From Caprella mutica (taxonomy: Eukaryota > Arthropoda > Malacostraca > Amphipoda > Caprellidae), in assembly GCA_947561585.1 (NCBI GenBank), contig CANNZV010000338.1:248024-312023 (forward strand): 64,000 nucleotides of DNA. The letters run 5' to 3'. Each line of letters begins with the position of its first letter. Positions within the stretch are counted from its first letter, which is position 1. This document shows positions 22,921 to 34,982 of this stretch, in pieces. The notes under the pieces are model-generated. The model saw only the letters and a list, made by a program, of their open reading frames with translations. It was not told where the DNA came from and did not search any database. The position numbers and the translations under genes are program-made.

Positions 22921-23310
22921 TGGTAGTTATGATTCACAATAGTTATGATTCACAATAATTGTGATTCATATTAATGGTGATTCATAGTAGTTATGATTCA
23001 CAATAGTTATGATTCACAATAATTGTGATTCATATTAATGGTGATTCATAGTAGTTATGATTCACCATCGTTACGATTCACAATAGCTGTGATTCTTATT
23101 AGTTATGATTCACAACAGTTGTGATTCATATTAGTTATGATTCACAATAGTTGTGATTCACAATAGTTGTGATTCACAATAGTTGTGATTCACAATAGTT
23201 GTGATTCACAATAGTTGTGATTCACAATAGTTGTGATTCACAATAGTTGTGATTCACAATAGTTATGATTTACAATAGTTGTGATTCATATTAGTTATGA
23301 ATCACAATAG
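22921..23310 (+). repeat. 16-bp tandem array with a palindrome in each unit, about 24 copies
   Basis: The unit is GTTGTGATTCACAATA (16 bp); TTGTGA-T-TCACAA is a perfect dyad. The left part is diverged, and a 64-bp (4-unit) block at 22925-22988 is repeated at 22989-23052. From about 23144 to 23262 units are nearly identical. Confidence 0.95.
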
Positions 23311-25427
23311 TTATGCTCAAAAACTTCTGTACAATATGTTCACACACGTTTTCCATATGATTATAGTAAATCTTTTATTAGCATATAAATTACTTTATAA
23401 ATTCCCTAACTGCTTATAAGTTAACTACATAAACATTCTGACATTAAAATATTCTACGAAGCCCAAGGCAGAGTCCAATAAATTCGATTGATACACCCTT
23501 GGAATGTTGATATAAAGGGCGATAAAGAAATTCAGAGCAGTAATCTAATATCAACCGTAAACAGTTCTATGACGACACTATAGAAATATCTTACATGGGG
23601 AATATAATTACCATATTGAGACCGTGTGTGAGTATACCTGATATTGGTATGCTATTCCGCAGGTTCATAATATACTAATCAAGGACCTGAGGACATCATT
23701 TTCTGATAAGACATCCGCTAGAAGATCATCTAAATAATATTCTCATGATACCATTCCAGAGTACTCATTGGTAGAGAACGAACTAGACAAAAACTTCAGT
23801 CATGTTCTGGTATCAGTGATTGGTAGGTAATGGTGTTTGCGATATATTTAGCAGAATGTTCTTTGTTTCAAATTTACTCTCGAGTTATCATATTTTGGTT
23901 ATTGTAGTGTTCCAAATCTCTCCTCTTGAATGGTTTAAACTTCAAATTTCATACCGTTGAGTGTAGATTGAAAATTGGAAAATTTACATTTTACCGTTTG
24001 TAGAATCTTGATTTTAATACTATTATAAGTTCTAATTCCTTGGTATGTGTAGTTGCCCACTTCATTCGCAGTACAATCCGAGACATGTGCAAATGGCTAC
24101 GCTATTTCTTATGACAACACAACTCCAAATGGGTTCCCGGGGCCATTAGCACGTCTGATTATTTTGGTGATAGGCCCGGGCTCTGATGGGACACTGGAAC
24201 ACCAAGACCTGAACATCATGAAAAAGTGAAATGAATGTTCTGCTGCGTAATTTTAGATACACGGAATAAATTCTTTTCGAAATTCATCTTTTGTCAAAAG
24301 CGTGTTGAACGGTATGGAGAACATATACTGTTAAGTGAAAATGTTAAACATAATGAAGTAATTTGTGTTTAAGAACGATGTCTCTATATTAAATTAGATT
24401 CTGTCATTGATATAATATAATTTAAACGTTTAAAGTATTGCGATGACTATACTTACTTTCGAGTACGCCCAGTTTTACGCAAGGTTAGAAATAGTCATCA
24501 TCCCGTTATTCTTGAATACCTATGGCTAAAATATCACACGAAAATAACCAAAGCTAAAAAGCACCTAACCTCAATCTAACAACAACCCATGAGTTTTCTC
24601 GACAAAAAATGCGCATCTTGCATAATTACCGCACTGCTGAGAAGACCGTCGCGATACGGCGCAACTAATTATGGTAATGACCGCACTTCGTAATCAACCG
24701 CAAATATTTTGCTTTATGAAAATTGAGTGGAGAGAAAAGGATGTAACACACAAAGACAGAGAAATGATATCACCCAGTGCTGCCTTCGTTTGGATACGCA
24801 TCGACTGTTTCGCTTTTATTTGCAATGTCTGGAAATTAGACATGAAAAATTGTAATGACTTCATGTAGCAACTAACACTTTGTGCAACTTGGAGCAAAAA
24901 ATTCTAGAGCAACAGTAAATGAAGAGTATTGGATGGAAAGGTTAATTTCTTAATAAAAATAATTGATGTAAAGATTACTAAGAATATAGACATTATCGTT
25001 AAATAAACTGGGTATTCAATATGAAAATATATATACATATAAATATATAGCTAGATTGAATCAATTGATTGAATCAAGTATCTTTGATTCAACCTATCGT
25101 TTTCCTACATTCTATATCTAAATTAATATATTTCTAAATTGATACTATTTAATAAAGAGAAGAATCCTAAAAGATGCAGTGTGAATATATATGCCTATCT
25201 ATTAAATAACATCAACTTAATTCTGACTAAAACGTTTATTTGATTACAACTCAAACTATAGCCTTCACTTAGATAGAATAATAATTTATTAACGTAGGTA
25301 ATCCCAATATACTACCCACACTATATAGTAAAAGATGATACCAAACTAATCCTATATATCTCTAAAAAAAACTAACCAATAAAAAATGCTTAGACAAATT
25401 CACCCCTAAATTTGAACAAACAAAAGG
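23311..25427. other. AT-rich DNA without a recognised gene
   Basis: Overlapping open frames on both strands at 24671-24897 have no recognisable domain. A GC-rich short hairpin (CCCGGGGCC and GGCCCGGG) lies at about 24137-24181. Confidence 0.5.
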
Positions 25428-25972
25428 AGTTACCTAGCCAAGTTACCACAACTAACTAATAGAAGATACCTAGCCAAGTTAGTACAATTAACTTATAGAA
25501 GATACCTAGCCAAGTTACTACAACTAAATAATAGAAGATACCTAGCCAAGTTAGTACAACTAACTAATAGAAGATACCTAACCAAGTTAGTACAACTAAC
25601 TAATAGAAGATACCTAGCCAAGTTAGTACAATTAACTAATAGAAGATACCTAGCCAAGTTAGTACAACTAACTAATAGAAGATACCTAGTCAAGTTAGTA
25701 CAATTAACTAATAGATGATAACTAGCCAAGTTAGTACAACTAACTAATAGAAGATACCTAACCAAGTTACTACAACTAACTAATAGAAGATACCTAGCCA
25801 AGTTACTACAACTAACTAATAGAAGATACCTAGCCAAGTTACTACAACTAACTAATAGAAGATACCTAACCAAGTTACTACAACTAACTAATAGAAGATA
25901 CCTTGCCATGTTAGTACAATTAACTAATAGAAGATACCTTACCAAGTTAGTACAACTAACTAATAGGAGATA
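25428..25972 (-). repeat. 36-bp tandem array, about 15 copies
   Basis: The plus-strand unit includes AGATACCTAGCCAAGTTAGT followed by ACAACTAACTAATAGA (36 bp). Variants: CCTAACCAAG, TTACTACAAC, AATTAAC. Because 36 is divisible by 3, a minus frame (25493-25945) stays open and would give a 12-residue Tyr-Leu-Leu-Leu-Val-Ser-Cys periodic peptide. A decayed tail with AAGATACCT and AACTAAC elements extends to about 26125. Confidence 0.95.
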
Positions 25973-28900
25973 TCTAAATAACCTCTACGTCAAACAAATT
26001 GAAAGAAGATACATACAAGTAACTAGAAAAAGATACCTAACTCAGTTACTAAAACTAACTAACTAACTTAAACAAGATACCTTACCAACTAACTACGTAA
26101 GTAACCTAAAAAAGATACCTAGGTTCTCTCAGCTACCCGGGCCAGGCTACCCATTACCTGGGCCTTATTACAAGCATTTTTGAGAAGTTTTTATCGCAAA
26201 GCACCGGAGCGTATCCAGCGAAAAGATTTATAAATGCTAAATTGTCTATAACATTAAATTCCTCCCTGTTTATTTCTAAGCGAAATGTGTATTTTTTTGT
26301 AGGTAAATATTTGCATAATCTTTCATATCTCATGTATTCTTCAAGTTTAAACGCAGTTTCACTTTAAATTCCATGGTGTAAATATATGTTTATTTATTGT
26401 TAGAAATTCAAAGGTGCTACAGAGACATGATAGATTTATTGCTCAGATTAAAGGTTTAAATCTAAATGCATTCTGTTTAATAACCCTTACTTACAAAGCT
26501 GAATAGCATCACTAAATGCATTTTTAGATATTATTGCAATTAATATATATTAGCAGACGTTAACGTCACTAATTAAAATAAAATTTCTCCACGTGAAATT
26601 TCTTCCTTTTTATATTTTTTTTCTATCTATTCTACCTATTATGTGCCTATTAACTTTTTTCTCCATAATTATTCGCTAGCAGGAAAATAGACTTGCGTGT
26701 CAGAAGATGGAATATTTTCATTTTTTTTTGTTGCTCACAGATATGAAATGTTCTTTTTTTTTCAGCAGTGGTCTCGACTCAAAGAATGTTGATAACTTGA
26801 AGAAATAAACGTAAGTTTACTATGATTTTTCAATAGTAGGGCAATATTCTATAACTCGTTACAATGAAACTAGGTAGTAGGATAAATCTAGGAGAGTTTG
26901 AAGAGCATAATACAATGTTTTGATCACATTTGATATGAATGACAGGAAAAAGTGTTTATTAAATGATCAGTCTTAGATTTACCAATTCATTGGTATAGGT
27001 ATTTTACTCCAAACTAACTAAGTACAAAAATATCACTAAAACTAATATACAAACTGCTATTTTAATTCAGTTATTGGTATATTACTGCAAATTTCGGACA
27101 AATTTAAACCATTCCAGCCTATTACGTGCAATACCACCATCCTGACGTCAAGATCCATACCTCAAAGTTGCCATTTATAGACACAATGATGTAGCATAAA
27201 TATAGAACCGCCGTCTGAACATGTCTTATGGGCCTGATTATCAGGCAATATCAGTCTCTAGCCACCCATTACGGTGCTCATATCAGACCATAATTGTGGA
27301 CTGAGCTGCTTCACAGTAACGTAATTTGGCTATCATTAGATGTTCTAGCTACGAAGTTTGTAGAAAAATGGCAACAAGCTTAAAATGTCGACTGTGATAT
27401 ACTCTAATTAAATTGAAAAAGTACTCGCTAACCTGATTCAACTATTGGACATTTGGTAAGCTGTTACTAAACTATATAAACTTTCACGCAATTGCAGTTT
27501 TATTATTAATTCTGATAAAGAAAATTAAAATGGAGAATTTTATTATGAAAAATATCTCAACTTAATTCTCGACGAAAAAATCGAAAAATAGTTTGAAAAA
27601 ATCTTCTTATTATTGTTCTGTACTCATAAAACTAACTGCCAACATTATTTTTTGTTCTATAAATATATACATTTACCAATGTAGTTTTTTGCCAATAAAG
27701 GATGCGTAGCAAACCACATTGCAAAATTTCCGATTATTGGTCTTCGTGTATTCAATTTGGGGATAATTTTAATATCGACACACTATAATTTGGTGATTTT
27801 CGCTCATAGAGCACATGCAGAATATTTCTTCGGCAACATCTGGTAACTGTCGGTATTACATCAACTGTCAATAAATAATACAAATATCTGGTAAATATTG
27901 TGGTCAAAGTAATTCTTGTCTCCATTATTCATTTACTTAGTAATTTGCATGTGCATTAAATTATATACTTATTGCCACTTTTCGTAATTAGAGATTTTAT
28001 CTTTTATATACCATATTGTCTAATGCTTTGGTTGTTTAAAAAAACTTTAGATGATCTATTATACAATATAATACAGTACAATTAAGATGATAACTGTCTC
28101 CTATTCTTCTATATTTAGTGATTAATGTTACTCGTTATTCTCCTCAGATCCACCGCTTCTAATTAAGTCTTCCTTAATGATGTCCTAATAGAAACTCTCG
28201 AATTATGACGGTAGCTTCTATAAATATTTTATTAGGTACCATATGCTGTAGCTTTTTGGCTAAAAAGGAAGTTACTTGGAACCTTATGAATCGCTTCAAA
28301 TTCTAATATTTGGATAGGGTTTGAAATGAAATTATTAAAATGGGGTTGTTGATGTAGAATATGAGCATTTATAATGTGATACATATAATATAAAGATTGC
28401 AGACATCATAACAATAGGAAATCCTTTGTATATAATTCAAAATACGGGCAGTTTCTTTGGCCATATCTATAATTACGGATGTTTTTGAAGCAATAGTAGA
28501 TTGCTGATACTATCATTAATAGAACTTATTATTCTATTTAATATTATAAAAGCACATTGAATCCAATAACAGATCCTCCCCCCCCCCCCCAGCCATTTCG
28601 TAACTAATGCACCCAAGCCATTCTAACTGATATCCCAAGCACACGAAAAACACAACCCGTTGCAGGTTCTACTATAAATAGCTCAAGTGAAAAAGCTGGT
28701 GTGTTATTTTACGATGGTGTAATTGCATTTACATGACTTTTATCCGTTGCGTGTTGTAAAACATTTGAAAGTCTTCAAGTAATTTTATTACAAAATAAAA
28801 TTCAGGGAAAGAGTTTCTCGCCCACGTTTAGATTTGTGGCTTTCAAATTGATTTGAAACTTGCCGCTAAGTGGCTTATAAATCGGAAATGATCTGTGTTT

Positions 28901-30347
28901 GTTTCGATGATTTGGACACGTGAGTAAAATAGATATCCTAAAAATATCTCTTTCTATTTTTAGCACAATTATCATCATGTATTCTGATGTTGCTGATTCT
29001 ATTAATAAAATTTGGAGAGAACATACCTAGTCGGTGAAGGTAACTGAAGTAGAAACTATAATTACTGTAATTAATTACGGTACGTGAAGAGTTATCAGGA
29101 ATGATCTACACAATCACCTTAAATTATGGTCATATGCTTGTAATAAAGGAACAAATTATATAATAATTAAAAAAAAAATTACAAACACCAAGCACAAATT
29201 TGAAATAATTTTTTTTTCACGTTTACAGATCAAGGGTTACAATGAACAAAATTCTCTTGATAAAATCAAAGAAGTTATATAAGTTCTAGATAAATTTGAT
29301 GATAAAGTTGTTTGTATTATATAGTAAATTACAGATACTTCAAAAGATACAAAGTATTAAATAATGATACAGCACGAATATAAGGTATTCACCAGCTGGA
29401 ATAGGGGATCAGAAACCATTATCAACATAACGATCGTTAAATGAATATCCACCGCAAAACTGCGAAGACGTACTACGATCACGCTAGAAACCCGTTGAAA
29501 ACATCACTATATGAAATTTGAGCAAGAACAAGCGGTTAAAAATAAAGTTTCCTATGAAGTGTGACCCTTACTTGCAATAATGTACATATTCTAAGAAAAT
29601 AAAGACGATTTCTAGTTTTCTTGGACTAACAATGAAGATTTAATGATTGTATGGGTATGTGGAGAGTTTTACAGTTTTTCTAACTGTTGAGCAAGCAGAT
29701 GCTTTCAGACACGAAAGATGGCATGCTTTGCGCAGAAAAATTTCCGCCCAGTCCACCGCACGAGATGATGATAGTCATGAGGACTATCTTATGAGCCTAT
29801 CTTATCGTCTGCATCTAAAAGATAACGGCTTCGGCTGGAGACACAGACACGATAAAAAGTACAATCTTGTACACACTCACTAAACTCTCAGTTTATAGTC
29901 ATCTAACACTCTGCTGCGACTTCTTGAAAAGAAGTGACGTAAGATGCAAATAGCGGTCCTACTTTCCACTCAGGGGAAATGGCTGGATAATTCTGAGAAT
30001 GTTCAGGCCAAGACCCAGTTGGTGTTTACGAGGCATTTCGCAGATGCAATCTCTTCGTGTTATTTGGTAGGCCATTAAAAGTCTGGCCAATGTTCATTAG
30101 GCGATATGATTCCTAGAAAGCATTGCTAGACACGCTATACCACGGGAAAATGGTACCTAGGGCCTCACGCTGTAAACCTGTCACTATTATTGTTCTAAAT
30201 ACGATGCAACATTGGCGCTTTCATGGTAGGAAGAAAGTGTTTTATAAAGTACTGCTATCTAAGCTTTTACTAATGGAGAATGGTAGAGATAGAGATGAAC
30301 GTGTACAGTCTATATACTTTATACATTGTCAGTCGGGGAGTTATCTT
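25973..30347. other. Long AT-rich block without a recognised gene
   Basis: It contains the decayed tail of the 36-bp array (to about 26125), a GC patch (GCTACCCGGGCCAGGC near 26132), and a 13-base C run at 28578-28590. The plus frame 29647-29883 starts at TTG and resembles no family I know. Nothing else supported. Confidence 0.5.
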
Positions 30348-30700
30348 CAGAGGGTGGACAAAAAAACAATGGAAACAACTTGCAGCTGTTCCGTTTTATC
30401 CAGATTTGTAGAACTCCTGACAGACATCTTTGTGGAAACTGGGTTCTGTACTTGTTCATCGAGTACTGAAGAGATTTTAGTAGCCGTGGTCTTGCGAGCA
30501 CTTTTAATGATTTGACATCTTTGAAAGACCATTTTTATAAGGTTGTATAATAATAAATCTGTATAATAATATACTCATCTAGACCAATAATAATAAATCT
30601 GTATAATAATATGCCAATATACAAAAAAACACATTAAAATGTTAACATTTTCTGTCTAAATACATCCAGAGATTACGATACTAAAATGTTAGGTACCTTA
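30348..30700 (+). mobile_element. Truncated non-autonomous Tc1/mariner-type element
   Basis: The left end CAGAGGGTGGACAAAAAAAC followed by AATGGAAACAACTTGCA matches the left end of the element at 57907. Internal blocks also match in order: GAACTCCTGACAGACA, TTTTTATAAGGTTGTA and GATTACGATACTAAAATGTT. The right terminus is not preserved. A CAGGGGTTGGACA...ATGGAAACA terminus is characteristic of Tc1/mariner-superfamily elements. An open plus frame (30123-30515) begins upstream of this element and runs into it; it shows no transposase motif. Confidence 0.65.
30536..30625 (+). repeat. Short direct duplication
   Basis: AATAATAAATCTGTATAATA occurs twice (about 30549 and 30587), separated by ATACTCATCTAGACC. 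This lies inside the degraded Tc1-type element and is absent from its relative at 57907. Confidence 0.7.
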
Positions 30701-33438
30701 ATCTTTTTAAATTTATTTTTGAAGAATATTGATAGCATATTTGAAATTTGGTACTGGTAGCGATATCTGTTTGACCTGTAAACCCTATATACCAGAGGAG
30801 CAGATGATTGCACTCATCTTAGCTGTGTGAGGGCCACTGTTTTGTTATGAGAAGAGTGGGTCATTATGTGCCAATTATAAGACAATGTATGAGATAATTG
30901 ATTGGAAACACGCAATCGAACACTTCTTCTGTTTCGTCAAAACTAATTTTCTTAATAACAGGGAGAGTATGTGATTGGAATCGCAATTTGCGGTATAGAA
31001 AGAACGCCTCCATTTCAACATACTTAATTAGCTACCCGTCAACAAATTCATCATCAAATTAGCATTAGATATTCATATATTATTATGGCTTGGAAATTGC
31101 ATTTTGATTACACTAGACATCAAAAATAGAGATCTTAATTCAATAAAATGCTACGTACTCCCAATAATCTACAATGTAGAATGATGATATCTAATACAAA
31201 TCTACAAACAATTCATAAGGTTGAAGTCTCCTTTAGAAAACATTTTCACGACGACATAAAACTCGTGTTTTTCGCAGAAGTCACAGTAGAATTAGAGTCG
31301 TATCTACCACACAAAATTACTGCTTTCGACAAATAGTGGACAAAAGATTCCTATCGAAAATTGAAGAGTTTTTGACTCCCTGCAATCAAGCTTTCAAATA
31401 AGTACGTACAGTCAGAGAAGTTCGTGAGTGCGGTTGACGCGGTCCTACTTTTTATTGTAGACCTGATGAGTAAATTGGTAGCAATTTGCAGACAGTTCTG
31501 ATTATCTGATTATTGGCAAAGGGAAGATAACGGTGATGATACCACAAGAAAGAAAGTCTTCGGATGACTCTTACTATCCTTTCAAAAATACTATTTGGAG
31601 AAGAAAGAAAACCTTTTGAGAAATATTAGAACCAAGTTAGTTTTGGGATGATTTCTTTCGCACCTAGTTTCCATATAAACAAGAACATTGCTAGGTTTAC
31701 TAGGCTACTGCTTATCAAAGTTTATCTGTTTAATATGGAAGAAAAGCTGTTCTTGCTAGTCTAGTAACTCAGATATTCAATATCCAATAAATCTTAAAAA
31801 CCGTTTCATCGGGGTTTCATGATTGTAGTCAATAAATTTCTCCGATAAACTAACAGTATTATCTCTCATTCTCAAGCGTAAAGAATCTGCATCATTTTGG
31901 ATATTTATGTTGATTGAAATTGGGATAAATTGGAAACTTTTCCCTGATTACATCCCTGATAATGTTTACTTTATTGACCAATTAGTGGCGAATAAAAGCG
32001 ATAAGAAGTGCCATAAATCCGACAAAAAGTTCGTTCAAACATCTCAAGGATGAGGATAGCCTCGATATCCCTCCGAACATTGATCTAGTGAAGCATTTGC
32101 ATATGTTGAAATTATCATTCATTTTCCGATCGGCATATTAAAGGACTTCGCAATTTACTTATTGATAGGTAACACTTACTGAATTATCATATTGATAATA
32201 TTTTACCTCGAATAAATCTAGGAAATATGTTTTTAGGATTCTTAAAGTTGATGTCATTGGTCGTAGTTAGCAACAGATGTATTTGAATAATTTAAAAATA
32301 TTTGACTTATACATTCAATGTTGATACATTTTTATAGCTTCCGTAAATAGACAAAGTTGTGTTTTATACATATATTTATTATAATTTCATATTTCGTAAG
32401 GTGAAACTGAGGTATGAGAGTTACCAAACAACTTATGCTTACCAGTACACTAGATTTTTTCTAAATGTTCTATTTTTCCTATAACATTAAATTCTAGAAG
32501 ACGATAAAAGCAAAAATCCATATGCCCACCAATTCCCATTGCCATTTCAAAAATAGAAGCTTCACCAATAAAAATACTGTACGGAGTGAAGATAGGCAAC
32601 AAAAAGAAATGAGAGAAGCAAATAAAGAAGGCAAACAGATCCACACCCGATTGTCAAAATGCAAAGTCATTTCTGTTTACACACAAGAAACAAAACTACT
32701 TTTTATAGCAGCTTTAACAGGAACTCTTTTCTCTGTTCCTTAGGAAAGACAAGTCAGTTAACACCTTCCAGCTTCTGAATTGTCCCGAATAACAAACTTC
32801 TGGTTCCGGTAAAACGGGTATTTCCTTTGAATAAAATTACCTAGATTTTGAGTTATTGTAGGTTTACTGAAGACTGAGAAGAAGCCTTACAAATCTTTTA
32901 AAGTACCATCATTACTATCACTGGTAACATCCTTTATAGTCATACGAATAGCATAAGTTCAAAGTTAGGCATCGTACTTATTGTTGATTTAATGTGGTGG
33001 TCGCTTAAGAGCACTTGAAGAATCGTGCCAAATTCGTCTGCAACTCGAAATTCATATATTTTGTTCCATAATGAAATTGAAAGTTGTTGTTTTTATATTA
33101 CAGATTACAGAATAGAATAATTTATCTCATTCTAGTGCTGAATTTAAAACAAAATTATATATCAATTAATTAAGGAGACTGCAATGAGCGTCTACTACCG
33201 ATCTTCAGAATACGGCTGGAAACGTCATAGCGAAATAGGAATAAGTCAACGAACTCTATTGAAAATAGAAATTAGTTTCACACAATTTGTTTCATATCAT
33301 TGCTATGTCAAAAATACAAAAGGCTCAAATTTTATGTTTAATTATCAATAAAATTAATATTTCAATACTGGAATTTTTGTTCCAGTAGCCAATAGCAGTA
33401 TTTAAAAAAACATTAAGTTTTCTATTCAAACTAAGTAA
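30701..33438. other. AT-rich DNA without a recognised gene
   Basis: Short frames at 31148-31336 (plus) and 32450-32743 (both strands) show no recognisable domain. No repeats seen. Confidence 0.5.
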
Positions 33439-33786
33439 CACGGTACACTGAAAAGATCCTTCCTAGCCACTACACGGTACACTGAAAAGATCCTTCCTAG
33501 CCACTACACGGTACACTGAAAAGATCCTTCCTAGCCACTACACGGTACACTGAAAAGATCCTTTCTACAGCCACTACACGGCACACTGAAAAGATTCTTT
33601 CTAGCCACTACACGGTACACTGAAAAGATCCTTCTTAGCCGCTACACGGTACACTGAAAAGATCCTTCTTAGCCACTACACGGTACACTGAAAAGATCCT
33701 TCCTAGCCACTACACGGTACACTGTAAAGATCTTTCCTAGCCACTACACGGCACACTGAAAAGATCCTCCCTAGCCCCTACACAGT
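33439..33786 (+). repeat. 34-bp tandem array, about 10 copies
   Basis: The unit includes ACGGTACACTGAAAAGATCC then TTCCTAGCCACTAC (34 bp). One copy has a 1-bp insertion (TTTCTACAGCC) and others carry GGCACACTG or AGCCGCTAC. Copies are very similar, suggesting a recent expansion. Confidence 0.96.
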
Positions 33787-34944
33787 ATCGAAAACTAAAT
33801 ATCTTTTAACTTGTTATCTGCTACTGTGTCATATCGGCTTTTGAGTATTTACCTATAGTTTTATAGAGTCTAATGCTAAACCTAATGGTTTTGCATTATT
33901 TTTATATAGTAGTTTATCTTCTATAGTAACTTTCCAGAGAGGTATTTCAAGTGGTAATTCTTTATTCCCGGCATAGTTTTAATGCTCAACCTTTAGACAG
34001 GTGAAAGACGTTTTGACCTTCCTGTGAAAGGCGTGAAAAATGTATAATAACGTAGAGAAATCAATCTGGATACATGCAATAGTATGATTAGGTTCTCCAT
34101 GCCATCTTGTAAAAAGAAAACCAAATGCTGAATCTCAATTTGGAAATTAAATATTGGACATGTCTACACTTCTAAAATCAAACAGTCATATTATGGAAAT
34201 GAAAGTGAGTTCAAAATGTATGTTCGTCTGCCTGCTTGCAATATTCTTATCATGACCTTACATAATTATTGTGAAGGCAATTCTGAATTATAGACACAGC
34301 ACTTATTCTAGTAATCAGTTGCGCAAGCTCAATTATCTCACAGAAATTAAAATTTTACAAAATTCACATGTCTTAATATTTTGAGAGATGGAAGTTGGTG
34401 ATAAGATTTAAAACACACAAAATTGGGCTATAAAGATGTCTATAATAATGCATATACTAAACACACCATGGAAATAAGAAATGGTGATAAGATCTACTAA
34501 ATTCTTATTGCAAAGTAAACTCGGCATGCTAAGATAATGTATGAAATGGTGAAGTGAGAAATGTATTTAACATCATATAATGGGAGTCTGGTATGTATTT
34601 ATCTTAGGACCAAACCCAGAAAAAAAGAATAATTCAGATCTTCAAGAATATCATCTGGATGGAGTTTATTTCCGCTGTAAAAGTATGTCTCATAAATAGA
34701 AGCTAAATATAGGAGTAAAAGCACTACCGCATGTCCAACTTACCTTATTTATTTCCAGATAAAAAGACTATAATTCCAGGTCATTCTTTGTTCAAATAAT
34801 TCTCGAACACCTACACAGAAATATTGAACAAGGGTCGCTATATACTGATTAAAAGATTTTTAAAATGTAACCCTAGATTGTAAATATTGAGCGTAAGGTA
34901 GAATTAAAGATATCATTATATATTAATAGCTGTCGTCCAGATAT
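33787..34944. other. AT-rich DNA without a recognised gene
   Basis: No repeat or coding signal supported. Confidence 0.5.
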
Positions 34945-34982
34945 GAATTATGTCAGGGCTATCGAAGATTAAGAGGGGACAG
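34945..34982 (+). repeat. Dispersed motif copy
   Basis: AATTATGTCAGGGCTATCGA followed by AGATTAAGAGGGGACA is a diverged single copy of the motif family seen at 3411, 39287 and 42052, here with the longer AGATTAAGAGGGGA tail. Confidence 0.6.

Noticed and set aside
25493..25945. 150-codon minus frame with 12-residue Leu/Val-rich periodicity
   Set aside because: The 36-bp array explains it completely; there is no start context, unique domain or flanking coding sequence.
29647..29883. 78-codon plus frame rich in His/Arg/Asp
   Set aside because: Begins at TTG, shows no family signature and has no adjoining exon-like sequence or splice signals I could support.
30123..30515. 130-codon plus frame
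   Set aside because: Its 3' half is the terminus and interior of a Tc1-type non-autonomous element; no transposase motif.
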